Positions 18,649 through 27,089 of a stretch of DNA of 64,000 bases are shown piece after piece. This DNA comes from an uncultured Lachnospiraceae bacterium (lineage in GTDB: Bacteria > Bacillota > Clostridia > Lachnospirales > Lachnospiraceae). Made by a program: the position numbers and the translations under genes. The notes beneath the pieces were generated by a model. It did not search any database. It had not been told where the DNA came from and worked only from the letters and a program-made list of their open reading frames with translations. Position 1 is the first letter of the stretch, and each line of letters starts with the position of its first letter. The stretch is from positions 62,001 to 126,000 of the forward strand of contig CAMUMG010000006.1 of NCBI GenBank assembly GCA_947089905.1, in the 5' to 3' direction.

Positions 18649-20130
18649 TTAATCCTCTGAAAACTTTCCTGTTAAAATCCAGTTTGCAATGTCCTCTATC
18701 ACTTGTTGTTCTACCGCTCCAGCTATATCATACTCTGTTACATCCTTTTTCCCGTTACTTTTCATAAATATATGATTTAATCCTTCGTAGAGTTTAAAAG
18801 AAACTTTTTCTTTTCCTTCTAATATTTCTTTCCAAAGTTCGAAATCAGTTTCTGGATAAACCTGAAAGTCTTCACTGCCCTGTAAAAATAACATCGGAAT
18901 ATTTAACTGCTTTGCAATTTCTGCCTGATCAATTTCATTTAAACTCTGCCAGTAGTATCCGCTTACACCAAAAATAGGCTCAGAAAGTGTTTCCTTTGTC
19001 ACTTGTTTTACTTGTTGTTTCATTGTTAATAATTCTTCTTGTAGCTTTGCAAGTTCCTCTTGCGAGAGTGTAGTAGTACTTTTTAGTAATGCCATATTTT
19101 GATCATAGATCAGTTCTTCCAGATGTCTTGGAGTTCCCGCTAAAGAAATTATACCTGCTACTTTTTCATTTTCCTGTGCAATTTTAGGTGCTAACATTCC
19201 TCCTAAGCTGTGACCTAATACATAGATCTGATCCTTATTTAATCGAATATCCTCTGCTGCCAGTTTTATGGCATCTGCTGCGTCTAACAGTACTTCATCT
19301 TCAATCGTAAGCGTTTCATCTGCTAACTCTGGATATTGATAGTATCTTTTATTATATCGGATTACAGCAATACCAAAATCCGCTAGACCTAATGCGATAT
19401 CTCGAAAAGGTTTATTTTGTGCCGCTCCGATCGTTTCATCTAAATCACTTTGTCCAGACCCTTGAATTAAAATAACTACTGGTGGGCGTTCTACACCATC
19501 CGGAAGGGTTAATATTCCATCTATTTCTTTTTCTCCTATTTTTATCTCATGTTCTCTAGGATCTAAAATAGGAGATGGTATTGGCGTTGTTTCATCTTCA
19601 AATGTGTAAGGAAATAGTCGAATTCCTTCTATTTCAAAGTCTTTGTTAAAACTTAGTCGAATTAAAAAACCATTCTCTTTATATCGAAGCACAATATCTG
19701 TCACAGCAAAGTCTTGCACAATGGTTGTTTTAGTCTGTTCCTCTTCTATCTTTTTATAATCTCCTGATAAAAGTACCAAGGAGTCCCATACTGTTTTGAG
19801 ATTGTCCTCTGTCATTTGCTCTTTCATCGTTTCGGAAAAATCTTTATATACTTTCTCATACTTTTTTTTGCCAAGAGCCTGTGCATATTCCTCTGCTAGT
19901 TTCATTACTTCCTCTTGTGTCTTTCCCCCAAAAAATTCTTCTTGTTCTGGCTCTTTTGTTGGCGAAGGGGTTTCTTTTGTAGGTGATGGTTCAGGTGTCT
20001 GTGTGACTGCCTCTGTTACTATAGTATTATCTGGATTAAAAGACTCGTCTATTTGATTGTCTTTTCTCTCGCAGCCTACTATCAGAATCATAAGTATACA
20101 GGAAAGCAGTAAATATTTATAATATTTCAC
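18649..20130 (-). CDS. Lipoprotein with DUF3887-like domain and alpha/beta hydrolase
   Basis: 493 residues. A lipoprotein signal peptide ends at the lipobox LIVGC (Cys20), followed by a Pro/Thr-rich linker, a DUF3887-type domain (about 70-175, EEYAQALGKKKYEKVYKDFS onward) and an alpha/beta hydrolase domain (205-490). The nucleophile Ser308 lies in GHSLGG, the acid is in LFLQGSEDFQ, and the histidine is in YEGLNHIFM. It would be anchored outside the membrane and act as an esterase or acyl hydrolase on an unknown substrate. The start codon is GTG with GGGGGATAAG ahead. It follows hflC by 37 bp and is probably co-transcribed with hflK-hflC. Confidence 0.82.
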   Translation of the reverse strand: MKYYKYLLLSCILMILIVGCERKDNQIDESFNPDNTIVTEAVTQTPEPSPTKETPSPTKEPEQEEFFGGKTQEEVMKLAEEYAQALGKKKYEKVYKDFSETMKEQMTEDNLKTVWDSLVLLSGDYKKIEEEQTKTTIVQDFAVTDIVLRYKENGFLIRLSFNKDFEIEGIRLFPYTFEDETTPIPSPILDPREHEIKIGEKEIDGILTLPDGVERPPVVILIQGSGQSDLDETIGAAQNKPFRDIALGLADFGIAVIRYNKRYYQYPELADETLTIEDEVLLDAADAIKLAAEDIRLNKDQIYVLGHSLGGMLAPKIAQENEKVAGIISLAGTPRHLEELIYDQNMALLKSTTTLSQEELAKLQEELLTMKQQVKQVTKETLSEPIFGVSGYYWQSLNEIDQAEIAKQLNIPMLFLQGSEDFQVYPETDFELWKEILEGKEKVSFKLYEGLNHIFMKSNGKKDVTEYDIAGAVEQQVIEDIANWILTGKFSED

Positions 20131-20167
20131 AACCTTATCCCCCTATTCTACTGTATATCCACATTGA

Positions 20168-21070
20168 TTATTGAATTTGATTAAAAATCTGTGCAATCGG
20201 AGAGTCGGAAGGTAAAATAATCGTCTTATTTTCTCCTGTCATTGCTACCTTAACTGCATCTAATGCACGTACAAAACTGTAAAAATCGCTTCTGTCTTTA
20301 CTTGCATATGCTTCTGAGAGAATTTTCATATACTCTGCCTCTCCCTCTGCAATAATCTTTTCTGCAGAAGCTTCTGCTTCGGAAATACTTACAGCAATTT
20401 GATTATCCGTTTTTGTCCGAATTTTCTTCGCCTCTGCTTCTCCTTCTGCAGTATAAGCAGCCGCAATATTATTTCGCTCTGAAATCATTCGTTCATAGAC
20501 AGCCGCCTTATTGTCACTTGGAAGATCTAAATGCTTTGTTTCTACACAGAGTAGTTCAATTCCATATCGGTTCATAGAATCCCCTATATTCTCCATAATT
20601 CTTTCACTCAAATCACCATCTCTACTGCTGATCACATCTACTTGTGACATACTACTGATTACATTTTTAATAGAATTATAAACAGTTGTATTAATACGAC
20701 TTTCTGCATTGCTGATCTGAGAATTCAATGTTTGATTAAAGATCTGTGGATCTGTAATTCTCCAAAGTACATAACTGTCTGCTACCATAGTTTTCTTATC
20801 CATTGTTATAACATCGGATGTATCTAAATCAAACAACATAATCTTTCTTGGAAGTGTCATAGTCGTTTCTACAAATGGAATTTTAAAACTTAAACCTGCC
20901 TTAGAAATTTCACGATCTACTTTTCCAAAAGCTAAAATTAATGTATATTCATCTTCTCTTGTAACTACTACACTCATAGAAAATATCCAGACAAGAAGGA
21001 TTGCTAAAACTGCAATTACTATTTTTCCTCCGCCTCGTTTTTTTTGTGTATTTGTATTTGCTTCTTCCAT
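20168..21070 (-). CDS. hflC: FtsH regulator HflC (SPFH/band-7 protein)
   Basis: 300-residue SPFH-domain protein with one N-terminal membrane anchor (about residues 15-37, IVIAVLAILLVWIFSMSVVV), a band-7 domain, and a helical segment rich in EAEA repeats (ISEAEASAEKIIAEGEAEYM). With HflK it forms a large cage around the FtsH protease and tunes membrane protein turnover. GAGG lies upstream of the ATG at 21070. It follows hflK by 79 bp. ftsH itself is 18 kb away at 39095-40915. Confidence 0.9.
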   Translation of the reverse strand: MEEANTNTQKKRGGGKIVIAVLAILLVWIFSMSVVVTREDEYTLILAFGKVDREISKAGLSFKIPFVETTMTLPRKIMLFDLDTSDVITMDKKTMVADSYVLWRITDPQIFNQTLNSQISNAESRINTTVYNSIKNVISSMSQVDVISSRDGDLSERIMENIGDSMNRYGIELLCVETKHLDLPSDNKAAVYERMISERNNIAAAYTAEGEAEAKKIRTKTDNQIAVSISEAEASAEKIIAEGEAEYMKILSEAYASKDRSDFYSFVRALDAVKVAMTGENKTIILPSDSPIAQIFNQIQ

Positions 21071-21149
21071 GATTTAACCTCATTTCTGCACATCCTTTTG
21101 TGCACACTGCGACTTTTAAAAACAGTCAATCAATTTTAAGAACCACTCT

Positions 21150-22100
21150 CTACTGCTTATCTGTTTCTTCTGTAAATGGCTGTAGTGGCAATATTTTTTG
21201 AGTTCCAGATTCACTATTGTCAATAATAATCTTTAAGTCTGGCATAACCTCTTCCATCGCTTCAAAAAACATTCTCTGTTTTGTAATGAGCGGATACTTA
21301 ACATATTCTTTATAAAGAGCATTAAATCTGGCTACTTGTCCCTTTGCTTCATTAATACGTGTTTCCTTTTGTGCCTCTGCCTCTTTTAAAATCTGATCGA
21401 CCTTTGCCTCAGCCTCTGGAAGTTTTTCATTGGAATATTTATTTGCGTTATTTAATGCAGTATCTTTTCCCTGCTTCGCAGTTTCTACCGCTTTAAATGC
21501 TTCCATTACCTCTGTTGTTGGAGGCTCTGCATCTTGAATAGAAAGACTGACTAAAGAAATTCCAATATCCCGTTCCTCTAATCTCAACATAATCTGACTT
21601 TTAATTGCTGATTGAATTTCGTTCTTTCCAGTCGTAATGACACTATCTACTGGATAGCTACCAACAATTGCCCGAATACAGCTTTGGGAAATATTTTTTA
21701 AAATATTGATTGGATCTTCAGAAGCATATAATGCCTTAATAGGATCACTTACTTTGTACTCTACAAAAAAATCCACATTGACAAAATTATAATCGGATGT
21801 AATCATTAAAGACTCATCTTCCACACTTTCTCCTGTCGCTTGATTATATCCGATTGAAAATCCTTTAATTGTAGTATCTACCATTGTTACTTGCTGAATA
21901 AAAGGAATTTTAAAGTGTAGTCCCGGTGTGCTTACACTAGATGCTGTTCCAAATGTAGTAACAACTGCCTGTTCTTGTTCACTGATTGTATATGTGGAGT
22001 TTCCTGCTAACAGCATCAGTATCACAAGAAGTACTACAATACGAATAATCTTTCCAGCACCACTAGGAACTCGTAAATTCACTGTGTTTTTATCTGCCAT
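21150..22100 (-). CDS. hflK: FtsH regulator HflK (SPFH/band-7 protein)
   Basis: 316-residue partner of HflC. Short cytoplasmic N-terminus, one membrane segment (about 18-36), the band-7 domain beginning YTISEQEQAVVTTFG, and a helical arm with EAEAKVDQILKEAEAQ. Proteobacterial HflK is about 400 residues with a Gly-rich N-terminus; that part is absent here, as is common in Firmicutes. AGGAGG lies 9 bases before the ATG. First gene of the likely hflK-hflC-hydrolase operon. Confidence 0.9.
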   Translation of the reverse strand: MADKNTVNLRVPSGAGKIIRIVVLLVILMLLAGNSTYTISEQEQAVVTTFGTASSVSTPGLHFKIPFIQQVTMVDTTIKGFSIGYNQATGESVEDESLMITSDYNFVNVDFFVEYKVSDPIKALYASEDPINILKNISQSCIRAIVGSYPVDSVITTGKNEIQSAIKSQIMLRLEERDIGISLVSLSIQDAEPPTTEVMEAFKAVETAKQGKDTALNNANKYSNEKLPEAEAKVDQILKEAEAQKETRINEAKGQVARFNALYKEYVKYPLITKQRMFFEAMEEVMPDLKIIIDNSESGTQKILPLQPFTEETDKQ

Positions 22101-22215
22101 ATTTTTCTTTCCTCCTGTTGTTTTCTTTCCCTATCATCATAACACTTTTTAAACAAAAAGAAATTAAAATTTAATAAGAAATGGTTAAAAGTTGAGAAAA
22201 GAAAAAACAAATGTG

Positions 22216-23178
22216 TTAATTTATCTCTCCTTCTATTTTTGCAACTAATGGTTCTACCTGTTCCATCATATTTGAAATGTCTTCATATAAAAATCCCTTT
22301 TGTGTCATGAGACTTTTTAATCCATCAATATTTTCATTTACAAATTCGTACTGTTTTTCATAAATAGACATATCACCCCTAATTCCATCCAACATTTCTG
22401 TACAATTACCAGTAATCTGATGAATTTCCTGTCTTACTTCCTCAACACAAGATACCGAATCTGTAATTTCTTCAAATACTGTTTCCGTATGCTCCATCTG
22501 ATTTTTAGAAGTATTTAGTGCACTTTGTGCACCTTTAAGTGAATGAGTTAAATTTTCAGAACTTGCCTGCAATCCTTCCATACTCTTATTTACACTTTCG
22601 ACTAAAGTCTTAATTTCAACAGAAAGATTATTTACTTCTCCTGCTACTACTGCAAATCCTTTTCCATGCTCTCCTGCCCTTGCCGCTTCAATTAAAGCAT
22701 TGAGTGCAAGAAGATTTGTTTGATTTGCAATACCTATAATATCCTGCATAACTGCTTTAATTTCTTTAAAACTTCCCTGAAAGTCATTATAGACCTGATA
22801 AATCTTTTTAAACTCTGCTTCAACTTCAAAAGAACTGTCTTTTAATTTGCCTAAATCTCCTTTTGCACCATCTGAAACAGTTTTAATCTTCTCCATAACA
22901 TTACGAAATTCCTCAGAAACATCTGAAATCTGCTTAAATTCCTGCTCTATATTATTGATAGACTGTGTAATTTTTGTATTATTTGTAATAACCTCTTTAT
23001 AAGAACTATTTACCTTGTCAATTTCACGAATCGTTTTCATTTCCTCTTCTACAAGTGCTTCTTTTTTCTCTATTACAATTCTACCTAAAAATAACATAGA
23101 ATAAAGATAATCTTTTAACTTCGATTTTTTTTCTATCTCTTTTGAAGATGTATCCTTTGATTTTCTTTTTCCAAACAT
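22216..23178 (-). CDS. Soluble methyl-accepting chemotaxis-like protein
   Basis: 320 residues, all predicted cytoplasmic: no membrane segment, a basic N-terminus, then continuous coiled coil with the receptor tip ([20 protein letters not shown]). It lacks HAMP and any sensory domain of its own. The start at 23178 has AAGGGAG before it; the open frame runs on into the preceding gene without a signal. It begins 13 bp after the stop of the FIST protein gene, so the two are translated from one mRNA and the FIST protein may be its input module. It probably joins the chemoreceptor array through CheA and CheW. Confidence 0.85.
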   Translation of the reverse strand: MFGKRKSKDTSSKEIEKKSKLKDYLYSMLFLGRIVIEKKEALVEEEMKTIREIDKVNSSYKEVITNNTKITQSINNIEQEFKQISDVSEEFRNVMEKIKTVSDGAKGDLGKLKDSSFEVEAEFKKIYQVYNDFQGSFKEIKAVMQDIIGIANQTNLLALNALIEAARAGEHGKGFAVVAGEVNNLSVEIKTLVESVNKSMEGLQASSENLTHSLKGAQSALNTSKNQMEHTETVFEEITDSVSCVEEVRQEIHQITGNCTEMLDGIRGDMSIYEKQYEFVNENIDGLKSLMTQKGFLYEDISNMMEQVEPLVAKIEGEIN

Positions 23179-23191
23179 TTTTTCTCCCTTC

Positions 23192-24280
23192 CTATTCAAA
23201 GACTGCACACACCATAGTCTGATTTACATGTTGATTATTATACTGCTCTCCTCCACCGACTACGCCAATATGTGCTCCCATTGCTGCCATATTTTTAGCA
23301 TATTCTTCCAAATAATTATCGCTTTGATATAATAAATAACGATGGGCACAATCAATAGAAATAACCAGAGAAATATGTTTCATTTCAGATTTTATGTAAC
23401 TGCGGGTCATATCTTCCTGTTTTCTATAGTCATCTAACTCCAAAAAATAAATACAATCATTTTGATTAATACGTTTATAATTAAGAATTTCTCCATTTTC
23501 CCTAATCTCTTTCATGGCAGAAATAAATACCTGATCTCCTACAACACGCCCCATTGGATTTTTCAGTACATTATCTACAATTTTATTTTTGGGTATTCCA
23601 ACTTCTTTGCTATAGACATCTGCTACTGGTTTGCCATCAAGCTCTATAATAGAACGATTTTTTATATTTACTTTTGTTGCAAAGTGAGTTTTGTCACTCT
23701 GTCTTTTATATATATTTTCCTTAAATACTTTTACTTTTCCTGTCGTATTTTTAATCAGGGCATATACACAAGTATCCTCATAGACTTTTCCATTGTAAGC
23801 AACAACTCCTACTTTGCCATTTGGTGCTCCAAAAGCTGTTCCACCTGCCATAGAAACCCCTTTGTGTTTTAGACAAGCATAAAGAGTAGTCGCAAGCATC
23901 TCTTCTGCCCCAGTACAATATTCAATACAAACTGTATCTTCTCTTCCCGGATTTATCTGTGATACTTTTTCTTCAAATGACTTTATTTCTGCTAAAGGAC
24001 ATGAACTGATATCCGAAATGATTCCACAGCTTACCTTTGCATCGGAAAAGAGTCCTAAAAGTGCCAAATTTTTTTCACTTACAGTCCCATTTGCTAGGTT
24101 TGTACCAATCGTCCCAATACACGGGACTTCTGGAAACCTCTCCCGCAGTAATGCAGCAATTTCCGCAATATCTTCATATGGTGCGATAAACAAAAGCATC
24201 GTTGGTTCTGATAAGCCCCGAACAGCTTCATCAACAGCAGTTTTTGGTGTTCCTTTCCCAATCCCAATAAATGTTCTCAT
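23192..24280 (-). CDS. FIST-domain sensory protein
   Basis: 362 residues with an N-terminal FIST N domain ([20 protein letters not shown], then [19 protein letters not shown]) and a C-terminal FIST C domain ([18 protein letters not shown], ending [21 protein letters not shown]). FIST domains are intracellular sensory modules thought to bind small ligands such as amino acids and are often fused to or encoded beside signalling proteins. No membrane segment is visible. Start at 24280 with GAGG 8 bases upstream. The next gene is a receptor that lacks any sensor, which makes a split FIST-chemoreceptor system likely. Confidence 0.85.
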   Translation of the reverse strand: MRTFIGIGKGTPKTAVDEAVRGLSEPTMLLFIAPYEDIAEIAALLRERFPEVPCIGTIGTNLANGTVSEKNLALLGLFSDAKVSCGIISDISSCPLAEIKSFEEKVSQINPGREDTVCIEYCTGAEEMLATTLYACLKHKGVSMAGGTAFGAPNGKVGVVAYNGKVYEDTCVYALIKNTTGKVKVFKENIYKRQSDKTHFATKVNIKNRSIIELDGKPVADVYSKEVGIPKNKIVDNVLKNPMGRVVGDQVFISAMKEIRENGEILNYKRINQNDCIYFLELDDYRKQEDMTRSYIKSEMKHISLVISIDCAHRYLLYQSDNYLEEYAKNMAAMGAHIGVVGGGEQYNNQHVNQTMVCAVFE

Positions 24281-24317
24281 CTCTTTTACCTCTACTGTGA
24301 AATTTTTATATAGGATT

Positions 24318-24346
24318 ATCTTACTATATGGATACGAAATTTTCAA
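24318..24346 (-). promoter_or_regulatory. Promoter of the FIST-chemoreceptor pair
   Basis: -35 TTGAAA (24346-24341), 17-bp spacer, -10 TAAGAT (24323-24318), with a leader of about 30 nt. Confidence 0.55.
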
Positions 24347-24392
24347 CTATAAAAATATTCTATACACGCCAAACACATGGATGAATAAATTA

Positions 24393-24421
24393 TGAACACG
24401 GTATCCATTTTTTGTTATAAT
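24393..24421 (+). promoter_or_regulatory. Isolated promoter-like site in a 360-bp gap
   Basis: -35-like TGAACA (24393-24398), 17-bp spacer, -10 TATAAT (24416-24421). The gap from 24347 to 24709 holds nothing else I can support except a short dyad (ACAC..GTGT) near 24575. A ribosome binding site (AAGGATGG) and an ATG near 24447 open only seven codons. It may drive the Rpn-type gene through a long leader, or be left over from a lost gene. Confidence 0.35.
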
Positions 24422-24709
24422 CAAAGAAAAAAGGATGGATTTGTTTATGAAAGCACCTTTAGAGTAAACAATAATTTAACGCTTTTGTTTAAAATTAATG
24501 GTTGAACTTAGTTATTAAAAGAATTATAATAGGGATTATACAAAATAAATAAACTTTGTATAGTTTTGCTGTCACACTATATGGTGTGTAGGTTGAAATA
24601 TAAACAAGGAAAAATTTAAACAGTTATATAATCTTCCGCAATATAATTTTAGTTGTATATTACCATGGTCATGATATGGGTAAAAAAGAAAAATAAGAGG
24701 GGAAACACA

Positions 24710-25552
24710 ATGGAAAAAGAGTTCTTAATGAAACCGAAAATTGACTTTGCTTTTAAAGAAATTATGGCAGAAGAACAAGTGCGAATTGGATTTCTTTCTG
24801 CTGTACTAAAACTAAATCCAAACGACATCAAAGAAACCAGAATCTTAAAACACAAATCTTAGAAAAGAACACGAAAACGAGAAACAGGGCATTTTAGATG
24901 TTCGGGTTCTCTTAAACAACCAAACTGAATTGATATTGAAATCCAACTATCTGAATTAAGAGTATGGGCAGACCGTTCTTTGTTCTATTTATCCAAGATG
25001 TATGTAGAACAAATTCAGGCAGGACAAGACTATGATACCTTTAAGAAATGTGTTAGTATCAGTATCTTAGACTTTAAACTACTTTCGGATACCGAATCAT
25101 TCTATTCCTGCTTCCACTTGAGAGAAGATACCCGCCATTCTCTTTATACCGACAAGATGGAGTTTCATGTTATTGAGCTACCAAAACTTCCACAAACGAT
25201 AGAAGAAAGCAGTAATCCGTTGTTATTATGGGCAAAATTTTTAGATGCAGAGAGAAAGGAGGAATTCGATGTGATAGCAAAACAAGATTCCTACATTCAA
25301 AGTGCATACAGGCAGTTACAGGTGATTAGTCAGGATAGGGAGAAACGTTTGGAGTATGAGGCAAGAGAGAAAGCCGTTCGGGATTACAACCAGTTGATGA
25401 AAGAAGCGGAACAACGGGGAGAACAACAAGCAGAACAAAGAATTAACAAGTTAAACACCTTACTAATCCAGCAGGAACGGTATGATGATTTAAAACGCTC
25501 TGTCACAGATAGTAATTTTCAACACCAATTAATGAAAGAATATGGAATTTAA
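24710..25552 (+). pseudogene. Rpn-family PD-(D/E)XK nuclease / putative transposase, frameshifted
   Basis: The span reads as one 281-codon member of the Rpn (recombination-promoting nuclease, formerly PDDEXK transposase) family. It begins MEKEFLMKPKIDFAFKEIMA after GAGGGG and ends in the family's Gln/Glu-rich coiled tail (EAEQRGEQQAEQR) and an RYDDLKRSV motif. Two single-base shifts break it: one extra A in the AAAA run at 24847-24850, leading to TAG at 24860, and one missing A near 24927-24930. Correcting both restores NTNLRKEHENEKQGILDVRV and DIEIQLSELRVWADRSL. The frames before and after are the same, so the changes offset each other. Active proteins of this family promote RecA-independent recombination; this copy should be inactive unless the shifts are artefacts. 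Confidence 0.82.
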
Positions 25553-25709
25553 GTCTATTAAAAATATATTATTATTTTATACTTATTATAAAATTCTCCT
25601 ATTTTATACTTCACTACAAACGCATGAATTGATTTTATGGAAAATGTAAAAGCAGCGATACTTTTTCCACTAAATCTTCGATTATTAGAGTAAGGCACAG
25701 ACAAAAAAA

Positions 25710-25770
25710 CTGCTGCAAAATAAAATGTTTATGCCTTTCGTTTTGGCAGTTGAATCTTATTTTGCAGCAG
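25710..25770 (-). terminator. Terminator of the leucine-rich-repeat lipoprotein gene
   Basis: Perfect 14-bp stem CTGCTGCAAAATAA / TTATTTTGCAGCAG with a 33-base loop. On the minus strand it is followed by TTTTTTT and lies 24 bp beyond the stop codon at 25794. Confidence 0.75.
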
Positions 25771-25793
25771 CTTCTAAATTTAATATAGTATCA

Positions 25794-26813
25794 TTACTGT
25801 TTTTCCAAAATCTCTATCTCTGTTTCTTCAAATATCTGTTTATAACGTTCTACATCTTCTTTTTCTACATATATCTTTTTAATTGTATCACAGCCATCAA
25901 AAGTATCCTGATTGATTCCATTGACACTGCTAGGTAATGTCAATTCAACAATTCCCGCATTATAAAAAACTTTTTCTCCCATCTGTATTAAACCATCTGG
26001 TAAATTCAATTTAGTCAGAGAAGTACAATACCAAAAAGCTTCATTTCCTATAAGAACAAGATTTTTCGGCAGATTTACCTCAGTCAAGCCCTCACATTCT
26101 GAAAATAGTCCTTCTGATAAACTTGTCAGACTGTCTGGCAAAGTAATCGATTCCATTGCACTACATCCAAAGAAGGCCTCCGATTCAATTTCCTTTACAG
26201 AGTCCGGAAAATGGATAGTTTTTAAATTGGTACAGGAACAAAATGCCTCTGAACCAATATGTAACAATCCCTCTGGCAAAGTAACCTCTGTCAGTGCATC
26301 ACAACCATAAAAAGCGGCATTACCAATCTTTGTAAGACCTTTTTCAAAAACAATTTCCTTCAACTCATCACAGCCATAAAAAGCGTTTGTTTCAAGTGAC
26401 TGAATAGTTGATGGAATTGTCAATTTTGTAATTTCCGAACAATAAAAAAAAGCTTCCTGACCTACTGTTGTAACTGGATATTCCTTTTCCTGATAAGTAA
26501 ATGAGGATGGCAATACCAACTCTTCTGTATCAACCCAGTCATAATCTGCTATGATAGCCTCTTCTTCCTTTAATTCATAGACAAATCCCTGAAAGTGAAT
26601 TCTTCCAGTATCTTCATCATAAACAGGAGCTACTCTGCTATCCTCTGTAACTAAAAGATCTTCAAGCGGAATCATAATTTCCTCTTCCTCTTCTATTTCT
26701 GTTGGTGTCATATCATTCTCATTCAAAGATGTATCCTCCTTCTGTTTACTACACGCTGTTAACAAAAGTATCAAAGCTGCAACTGTTCCCATTTGAATCC
26801 AACGTTTTTTCAT
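25794..26813 (-). CDS. BspA-like leucine-rich-repeat lipoprotein
   Basis: 339 residues. Lipoprotein signal peptide with lipobox LLTAC (Cys21), an acidic spacer (EIEEEEEI), then eight or nine BspA-type LRR_5 repeats of about 23 residues (consensus AFxxCxxLxxIxLPxxLxxIGxxAF) from about residue 115 to 315. It is exported and lipid-anchored on the cell surface. Proteins of this type in oral and gut bacteria bind host matrix or other cells, but the ligand here is unknown. GAGG lies upstream of the ATG. The hairpin at 26865-26893 lies upstream. Confidence 0.85.
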   Translation of the reverse strand: MKKRWIQMGTVAALILLLTACSKQKEDTSLNENDMTPTEIEEEEEIMIPLEDLLVTEDSRVAPVYDEDTGRIHFQGFVYELKEEEAIIADYDWVDTEELVLPSSFTYQEKEYPVTTVGQEAFFYCSEITKLTIPSTIQSLETNAFYGCDELKEIVFEKGLTKIGNAAFYGCDALTEVTLPEGLLHIGSEAFCSCTNLKTIHFPDSVKEIESEAFFGCSAMESITLPDSLTSLSEGLFSECEGLTEVNLPKNLVLIGNEAFWYCTSLTKLNLPDGLIQMGEKVFYNAGIVELTLPSSVNGINQDTFDGCDTIKKIYVEKEDVERYKQIFEETEIEILEKQ

Positions 26814-26864
26814 ATTTAACCTCGTTCTATTATGTTGTCAAACTTTTTGCATTTATATAATAAC

Positions 26865-26893
26865 AATAGCTGAATCTTAAAGATTCAGCTATT
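26865..26893. repeat. Perfect inverted repeat upstream of the LRR lipoprotein gene
   Basis: 14-bp arms AATAGCTGAATCTT and AAGATTCAGCTATT almost touching. The minus-strand transcript would reach it about 50-80 nt before the LRR start codon at 26813. It lacks a clear T-run on either side, so it may be an operator or an RNA hairpin rather than a terminator. Confidence 0.5.
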
Positions 26894-27022
26894 CGTTGTT
26901 TTCGTTTTCACTGCTATTACATGATATGTTTAGCAATTACTTTCATTTATAAGGGTGTTATATTTCAAATATTGTTATTTCGATTGGATAGATATTTGAT
27001 ATTTTTTATAAAGTTTTGGGTT

Positions 27023-27063
27023 AAGAGAGAGCATCTCTTGGTATGCCTTGGATACTCTCTCTT
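27023..27063 (-). terminator. Terminator of the 591-residue secreted protein gene
   Basis: Stem AAGAGAGAG / CTCTCTCTT with an extended inner GAT/ATC pairing, 27 bp beyond the stop codon at 27090. Confidence 0.65.
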
Positions 27064-27089
27064 TTATTTTAAAACAAATTAGAAATTAA

